Assembly: GCA_964442185.1 (NCBI GenBank)
Contig: CAYTWT010000192.1
Location: 1 to 10,283, forward strand
From: CADEEV01 sp964442185
GTDB taxonomy: Bacteria; Acidobacteriota; Vicinamibacteria; Fen-336
Length of the DNA stretch: 10,283 nt
Direction of reading: 5' to 3'
In this document: piece by piece, positions 6,837-10,283 of the stretch
How positions within the stretch are numbered: position 1 is the stretch's first letter
Layout: every line of letters starts with the position of its first letter
The notes under the pieces: generated by a model
Databases searched by the model: none
The model's input: the letters and a program-made list of their open reading frames with translations, nothing else
Told to the model about the DNA's origin: nothing
Translations under genes and position numbers: made by a program

Positions 6837-7528
6837 AGCTCGGTGTCGTCGTCTTCCCCGGCTCCAACTGCGACCACGACGCGTACCACGTCGTGAAACA
6901 TGTGTGCGGCGCGCAGGCGCGCTTCGTGTGGCACAAGGACACGAGCGTCGCGGGCCTCGACGCGGTGATCCTGCCCGGCGGCTTCTCCTACGGCGACTAC
7001 CTGCGCACGGGCGGGATCGCGCGCTTCAGCCCGGTGATGAAGGCCGTCGTCGAGTTCGCCGGCAAACGCGGACCGGTGATCGGCATTTGCAACGGGTTTC
7101 AGATCCTGCAGGAGGCCGGCCTGCTCCCGGGCGCGATGCTGCGCAACCGAACCACGAAGTTCCTGTCGCAGCCGGTGCACGTGCGCGTGGAGCGGACCGA
7201 CACCGTGCTCACCGGCGGCATCAAGGCTGGGGAGGTGCTGACGATGCCGATCGCGCATGGCGAAGGCAACTTCTATCTGCCTGACGCCGACCTGGACCGG
7301 CTCGAGGGCGAAGGCCGGGTCGTGTTTCGCTACACGACGAAGGATGGCCGGCTCGAGGACGGGGCGAATCCGAATGGCAGCGCTCGGGCGATCGCTGGAG
7401 TCTGCAACGCCGCGCGCAACGTCGTGGGCCTGATGCCGCATCCGGAGCGCGCCAGCGAGACCGAACTGGGCTCGGCCGATGGACGGCAGCTCTTCGTCGC
7501 CCTTACGCGCGTCTTGCAGGCGGCCTAG
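6833..7528 (+). CDS. purQ: Phosphoribosylformylglycinamidine synthase subunit PurQ (glutaminase)
   Basis: A 231-residue class I glutamine amidotransferase that releases ammonia from glutamine for FGAM synthesis, working with PurS and PurL in the cytoplasm. The N terminus KLGVVVFPGSNCDHDAY is characteristic of PurQ. The catalytic triad is visible as C86 in GICNGFQ, with H203 and E205 in LMPHPERA. The oxyanion-hole glycines in LPGGFSYGDYLR (48-59) are intact. ATG 6833 overlaps the purS stop and is preceded by GGAGG 7 nt upstream. The TAG stop (7526-7528) shares four bases, CTAG, with the stop of the convergent hydroxylase gene. Translation of the next purine gene, purL, is not coupled: purL starts about 2.6 kb downstream. 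Confidence 0.97.
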   Translation: MKLGVVVFPGSNCDHDAYHVVKHVCGAQARFVWHKDTSVAGLDAVILPGGFSYGDYLRTGGIARFSPVMKAVVEFAGKRGPVIGICNGFQILQEAGLLPGAMLRNRTTKFLSQPVHVRVERTDTVLTGGIKAGEVLTMPIAHGEGNFYLPDADLDRLEGEGRVVFRYTTKDGRLEDGANPNGSARAIAGVCNAARNVVGLMPHPERASETELGSADGRQLFVALTRVLQAA

Positions 7529-8652
7529 GGCGTCACGAGGCCGAGCGCCGCGAGAAGCCGCGCGGCTTCGAGCCACGGCGCCCAGCGCTTGCGTTCGAGC
7601 AGGCCGCCCAGCGCCATGACACTCAGCACGATCACGCTGGCGCCGATCCAGAGCAGGCTCGGGGCCAGGTGGTGCTGGCGATTGAGGAACAGCGCGGCGC
7701 CGGCCAGCAGCGCCAGGTACTGGCCGATCACATACACCGCAACGCCGCGCGGCACGGCGACATCCCACTTGCGGTAGCTCGCCTTGTCGACCTCGAGCGC
7801 CGGCTGGTAGCCGCCCAGGTCGTCCGGCCGCCAGCCAGGCGCTCGCAGGAAGACGCGGACGCGATCGCGAAGTCCGTGGGTGCGACGGGCCAGGTCAGTC
7901 AGCTCAACCCAGTAGTGCAAATTCGCCCACAGCGGGTTCCAACTGGCGAGGGGCTTGGTGATCCCGTACACCGGCTCTTCCTCCTCGGCCTGGTAGGTTC
8001 CGAAGAGCCGGTCCCACACGATCAGCACGCCGCCGTGATTCCGGTCGAGATACTTCGGATTGCGGCCGTGGTGCACGCGGTGATTCGACGGCGTGTTGAT
8101 GAGCCCTTCGAGCGGCCCCAGCTTTCCGATCGCGCGCGTGTGGATCCAGAACTGGTAGAGCGTGTTGATCGACGAGAGTGTCAGGAACAGGAGCGGTGGC
8201 AAGCCGATAGCGGCGAGCGGCAGGTAGAAGACCCAGGAGAAAGCGCCTTGCAAGGCCCCCTGGCGCAGCGCCACCGCCAGGTTGAACTCCTCGCTCTGGT
8301 GATGCACCACGTGTGCCGCCCACATGGCGTTCACCTCGTGGCTGAGGCGATGGAACCAGTAGTAGAAGAAGTCGACGCCGAGAAAGCCCAGCACCCAGAT
8401 CGCCGGGCTGTCGCCGGGCAGCGTCGTGATGCGCAGTTTCTCGAACACGAAGACGTAGCCGGCGAAGACCGCGGCCTTCAGGAAGATCGCCACGAGCTGG
8501 TCCACGATCCCGCACGACAGGTCGTTCACGGTGTCGCCGAGGCGGTAGTAGTCGCGGTGGGCGAAGCGGTCGAGCGCCAGCTCGAGGGCGATCAAGAAGA
8601 AGAAGACCGGGATCGCGAGGACGATGTAGTCGGTGGACTCGGCGGCGGACAT
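7525..8652 (-). CDS. Membrane fatty-acid-hydroxylase/sterol-desaturase family protein, AGMO-like
   Basis: A 375-residue integral-membrane di-iron oxygenase. The eight-histidine set of the superfamily is complete: HRLSH (H101, H105), HVVHH (H114, H117, H118) and HRVHH (H191, H194, H195). Hydrophobic spans occur at about 8-25, 49-71, 84-100, 137-160 and, after the catalytic part, at 301-323 and 331-351. The motifs NTPSNHRVHHGRNPKYLDRN and WDRLFGTY, the PVYGITKP stretch and the extra C-terminal spans resemble the alkylglycerol monooxygenase (TMEM195/AGMO) branch more than true sterol desaturases. It may therefore hydroxylate ether or other lipids (inference, substrate not determinable). ATG 8652 was chosen because the family-like sequence begins there. 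An in-frame ATG at 8673 would add seven residues but leave no room for the promoter. It lacks a Shine-Dalgarno site. Convergent with purQ, divergent from the next gene. Confidence 0.92.
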   Translation of the reverse strand: MSAAESTDYIVLAIPVFFFLIALELALDRFAHRDYYRLGDTVNDLSCGIVDQLVAIFLKAAVFAGYVFVFEKLRITTLPGDSPAIWVLGFLGVDFFYYWFHRLSHEVNAMWAAHVVHHQSEEFNLAVALRQGALQGAFSWVFYLPLAAIGLPPLLFLTLSSINTLYQFWIHTRAIGKLGPLEGLINTPSNHRVHHGRNPKYLDRNHGGVLIVWDRLFGTYQAEEEEPVYGITKPLASWNPLWANLHYWVELTDLARRTHGLRDRVRVFLRAPGWRPDDLGGYQPALEVDKASYRKWDVAVPRGVAVYVIGQYLALLAGAALFLNRQHHLAPSLLWIGASVIVLSVMALGGLLERKRWAPWLEAARLLAALGLVTP

Positions 8653-8663
8653 GACGGCCGCGC

Positions 8664-8673
8664 AGCTTATCAT
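8664..8673. promoter_or_regulatory. Overlapping divergent -10 elements
   Basis: In the 29-bp gap between two divergent start codons, the plus strand carries TATCAT (8668-8673), a 5/6 match to TATAAT, ending 8 nt before the exported-protein ATG at 8682. The minus strand carries TGATAAGCT (8672-8664), an extended -10 with TAAGCT ending 11 nt before the hydroxylase ATG at 8652. The two hexamers overlap by 2 bp. No clear -35 box is visible for either, because those positions fall inside the opposite coding sequence. Confidence 0.45.
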
Positions 8674-8681
8674 CAACGTGT

Positions 8682-9221
8682 ATGCGCGCCCCGAATCGGT
8701 TCCTCGCCCTGTGCCTGGCCATGGCCGCAGCCCCCGCGGCGGCAGCCCTGGAACCAGCCAGCGTGATGCGCGACATCGACAAGCGCGGGGCGAAGCAGGC
8801 TCTCGCGCGTCTCGCGAAGCAGGGCGCCGACTGGGGTGGCCTTCTGGACGGTGTTTCGTCCGGCGGGCGCGAATGGTTGCGGGTGGCCAATCGGCTCCTG
8901 GCGGTCGCCGAAGATCCCGAGGCCTACGACCTGGAGGCGGCCGTGGGCGAGGCGCTGGCGGCATCCCCGGCGCGCGTCCTCGAGATCGCCGACGCTGGCG
9001 GCGAGATCCAGGTGTCGTGGGTGTGCGACGAGACCACGAGCTTCGAAAAAGACCCGGGCCTGGAGGAACGCATCGCGCTGCTCGCCGACCGCGAGGATGC
9101 GGTGCGGAGCCTGCGCGCACCGGCTCTTGCGGCCAAGCGCGCCACGTGTCTCAAGTCCCTCGAGAAGGCACGCACCGGCCTGGAGCGCGAGCTCTCGGCG
9201 CTGACCCGCAAGATCGGCTGA
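8682..9221 (+). CDS. Small exported protein of unknown function
   Basis: A 179-residue protein with a Sec signal peptide: MRAPNR, a hydrophobic core and an alanine-rich cut region (APAAAA) near residue 22. The mature part is mostly helical and alanine-rich, with WLRVANRLL and the ALAASPARVLEIA stretch at about 65-103. It then has VSWVCDE (C115) and a helical tail with C156 in RATCLKSLEKA. The only two cysteines of the mature chain could form a disulfide in the periplasm (inference). The layout (W-L-x-V-A segment, A-L-x-x-x-P-x-x-V-L segment, a cysteine, then a C-terminal helix with a second cysteine) resembles uncharacterised periplasmic proteins I have seen, but I cannot name the family. ATG 8682 lacks a ribosome site and fits a leaderless start. 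It ends 12 bp from the convergent toxin gene's stop. Confidence 0.82.
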   Translation: MRAPNRFLALCLAMAAAPAAAALEPASVMRDIDKRGAKQALARLAKQGADWGGLLDGVSSGGREWLRVANRLLAVAEDPEAYDLEAAVGEALAASPARVLEIADAGGEIQVSWVCDETTSFEKDPGLEERIALLADREDAVRSLRAPALAAKRATCLKSLEKARTGLERELSALTRKIG

Positions 9222-9233
9222 GCCGCCGGACCT

Positions 9234-9656
9234 TCAGATGTCGAGCAGATCAAGAAACGCTCGTGGAGTCACCATCTGCACGCCCTCGTACTTCGAAAGG
9301 GTGAGCAATTGCCTATCCCCGGTCACGACAAACGCGGCGTTTCCTTCGATTGCAGCGGCGATGTACTTGTCGTCGTCGGGATCGTCACATAGGCGGGGCA
9401 GCGGCAGCTCCCCGGCCACGCGCTCCGCCAGCATCACGATGTCTTCGAACCAGAGATCTGGGCGAATCTCACCGCGAATGAGCTTGCGCACCTTGGGGTA
9501 GGTCAAGGCTCGCAGGACCTCCTCCACGATGGCAGGCGAAAGGACTAGCTCGAAGGCCGCCTTGCGCAGAAAGGCAAGGACGATCTGCCCTGGCGGCCCG
9601 TCCGCATGGACAGCGGCGCTCACGTACACGTTGGCGTCGAGAACGGCGCGGCGCAC
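9234..9656 (-). CDS. PIN-domain toxin of a type II toxin-antitoxin pair
   Basis: A 140-residue putative ribonuclease of the PIN family (COG1569-like toxin component). The acidic metal-binding residues are all in place: D7 in VLDANVYVSA, E45/E46 in SPAIVEEVLRAL, D96 in DDPDDDKYIAAA, and D114 in VVTGDRQLL. The active site therefore appears intact. Such toxins cut RNA when the labile antitoxin is lost (family knowledge). The exact RNA target is not predictable. The start is GTG 9656, only 3 bp after the antitoxin stop. No strong ribosome site is visible, so translation is probably coupled to the antitoxin, a common way to keep antitoxin in excess. It is convergent with the exported-protein gene. 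Confidence 0.92.
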   Translation of the reverse strand: MRRAVLDANVYVSAAVHADGPPGQIVLAFLRKAAFELVLSPAIVEEVLRALTYPKVRKLIRGEIRPDLWFEDIVMLAERVAGELPLPRLCDDPDDDKYIAAAIEGNAAFVVTGDRQLLTLSKYEGVQMVTPRAFLDLLDI

Positions 9657-9659
9657 GGG

Positions 9660-9953
9660 TCAACGGACCCGACGCCGCGGCCTTCGGATTTGCTTGCGCG
9701 CCCAGCGCTGCGCCTCGAGCCCGAGGTTCATGGCCTTCGCGTCGGTCAGAGAGCCCCCCTGCTGCGCTTCGAGGAAATCGATGCCCTGTTGTCGCGCGAA
9801 GCGGCGCATCTGCTCGAGCCGCCCGACCGGCACCAGCGCGGCCATGGGCCGGCCCTTGCGTTCGACAATGAACTCGTCATTTCGAAGCGCGACGCGGTTG
9901 AGCAGGTCGCCGATCCGCTGCCGCACATCGATGGTGGAAACCTTCACCGTCAT
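9660..9953 (-). CDS. Phd/YefM-type antitoxin
   Basis: A 97-residue partner of the PIN toxin. The N-terminal Phd/YefM DNA-binding fold is seen in VSTIDVRQRIGDLLNRVALRNDEFIVERKG followed by RPMAALVPV (residues 5-43), with the usual strand-helix-strand pattern and the RxGKP-like KGRPMA turn. Residues 44-80 should contact and neutralise the toxin. The tail is odd: the last 15 residues (RWARKQIRRPRRRVR) are strongly basic. ATG 9953 has a moderate GAGGG ribosome site 7 nt upstream. It is the first gene of a two-gene operon and probably represses it through the inverted repeat at 9965-9983. Confidence 0.9.
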   Translation of the reverse strand: MTVKVSTIDVRQRIGDLLNRVALRNDEFIVERKGRPMAALVPVGRLEQMRRFARQQGIDFLEAQQGGSLTDAKAMNLGLEAQRWARKQIRRPRRRVR

Positions 9954-9964
9954 GTTCGTACCCT

Positions 9965-10000
9965 CGCAACCATTCTAGTTGCGCGAGATGCGTGAGTCAA
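9965..10000 (-). promoter_or_regulatory. Toxin-antitoxin promoter with operator over the -10 box
   Basis: On the minus strand TTGACT (10000-9995), 17 bp, then TAGAAT (9977-9972): 5/6 and 5/6 matches at ideal spacing, the best promoter in the window. The -10 lies in the centre of a perfect inverted repeat, CGCAAC (9965-9970) and GTTGCG (9978-9983), separated by 7 bp. Transcription would begin near 9965, about 12 nt before the antitoxin ATG. A repressor on this dyad would block polymerase directly. The antitoxin is the natural candidate. Confidence 0.72.
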
Positions 10001-10006
10001 CGATGT

Positions 10007-10019
10007 GCCGCCTGGCGGC
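10007..10019. repeat. GCCGCC-T-GGCGGC inverted repeat between the TA and purL promoters
   Basis: A perfect 6-bp inverted repeat around a single T lies just upstream of the toxin-antitoxin -35 box and about 70 bp before the purL -10. It could be a second operator half-pair or an insulator between divergent promoters. In DNA this GC-rich it may also be coincidence. Confidence 0.25.
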
Positions 10020-10084
10020 GACCAAGATCTGGAATGGTCCGAAACTTCACTGACCCGGGGAAGGCTCTGGCGACTGCGGAGGAC

Positions 10085-10093
10085 TGTTAGAAT
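10085..10093 (+). promoter_or_regulatory. Extended -10 promoter of purL, leaderless geometry
   Basis: TGTTAGAAT (10085-10093) is a TGn extension joined to TAGAAT (5/6 match). It ends 8 nt before the ATG at 10102, so the transcript should start at or just before the start codon. There is no Shine-Dalgarno site at a usable distance. The GGAGGA at 10078-10083 is 18 nt away and lies upstream of the -10. No convincing -35 is seen. Confidence 0.5.
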
Positions 10094-10101
10094 CACCGCG
10101 C

Positions 10102-10283
10102 ATGGACGCGATCGCCCCTGAAGTCCTGGACAAGCACGGGCTCAAGCCCGACGAGTACGACCGCATCCTGAAGGCGCTGGGTCGCGAGCCCAACCTCACG
10201 GAGCTCGGGCTGTTCTCGGTGATGTGGTCCGAGCACTGCTCGTACAAGTCGAGCCGCATCCATCTGAAGACCCTGCCGACCGA
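10102..10283 (+). CDS. purL: Phosphoribosylformylglycinamidine synthase subunit PurL, N-terminal part (cut by window edge)
   Basis: The first 60 codons of the ATP-dependent synthetase subunit that converts FGAR to FGAM with ammonia delivered by PurQ. The start MDAIAPEVLDKHGLKPDEYDRI and LGREPNLTELGLFSVMWSEHCSYKSSR are diagnostic of PurL. The MWSEHCSYKSSR block contains the conserved histidine of the active site. Because purS and purQ are separate genes nearby, this should be the small PurL of the three-part complex (inference). It has its own promoter and appears leaderless. It stands about 2.6 kb from purQ, divergent from the toxin-antitoxin pair. Confidence 0.95.
   Translation, partial: MDAIAPEVLDKHGLKPDEYDRILKALGREPNLTELGLFSVMWSEHCSYKSSRIHLKTLPT

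Noticed and set aside
8653..9120. Possible N-terminal extension of the lipid hydroxylase up to 9120 on the minus strand.
   Set aside because: The extension is low-complexity Arg/Pro/Gly sequence antisense to the exported-protein gene. The membrane-protein homology starts just after ATG 8652.
10078..10083. GGAGGA upstream of purL as a ribosome binding site.
   Set aside because: It is 18 nt from the ATG, too far, and lies upstream of the -10 box so it would not be in the transcript.
10047..10259. Minus-strand open frame over the start of purL.
   Set aside because: The plus strand carries the diagnostic PurL N terminus, including MWSEHCSYKSSR. The minus frame is a shadow.

Overview
The window is a GC-rich bacterial chromosome segment with strongly G/C-biased third codon positions, tight gene packing and no rRNA, tRNA, CRISPR array or insertion sequence that I can see. 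The membrane-anchored Ser/Thr kinase fused to a long TolB/PD40 propeller, together with secreted orphan proteins, suggests a soil or sediment lineage such as Acidobacteriota or a neighbouring group (Rokubacteria/Methylomirabilota-like). This assignment is a guess from gene style, not a phylogenetic result.

Layout. (1) 67-3107, minus strand: a receptor-like kinase followed 23 bp later by a small cupin, probably one transcript from a promoter at about 3136-3164. (2) 3344-4102, minus: a secreted protein with two tandem dimeric alpha/beta-barrel-like halves. (3) 4256-7528, plus: purB, an MscS-family channel gene, purS and purQ, with all three junctions being 4-bp ATGA stop/start overlaps. (4) 7525-8652, minus: an integral-membrane di-iron hydroxylase resembling alkylglycerol monooxygenase. 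Its stop shares the palindrome CTAG with the purQ stop. (5) 8682-9221, plus: a small exported protein of unknown function, divergent from the hydroxylase across only 29 bp. (6) 9234-9953, minus: a Phd/YefM-type antitoxin and PIN-domain toxin pair with a clear promoter whose -10 box lies inside an inverted repeat. (7) 10102 to the window end, plus: the first 60 codons of purL.

Function. PurS, PurQ and small PurL form the FGAM synthetase complex, and PurB acts at two later steps, so the window carries much of a purine cluster. The cluster is unusual because a mechanosensitive-channel gene sits inside the translationally coupled run, and because purL is separated from purQ by about 2.6 kb of unrelated genes that include a toxin-antitoxin module.

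Regulatory style. Genes on long leaders or inside operons have good Shine-Dalgarno sites (kinase, secreted barrel protein, cupin, purS, purQ). Three plus-strand promoter-proximal genes (purB, the exported protein, purL) lack one and instead carry a -10-like hexamer ending 7-8 nt before the start codon, the geometry of leaderless mRNAs. The kinase apparently starts at a CTG codon. I found no clear novel defence or mobile system. The most unusual items are the channel inside the purine operon, the fused divergent promoter at 8664-8673, the CTG start, and the split of purQ from purL.
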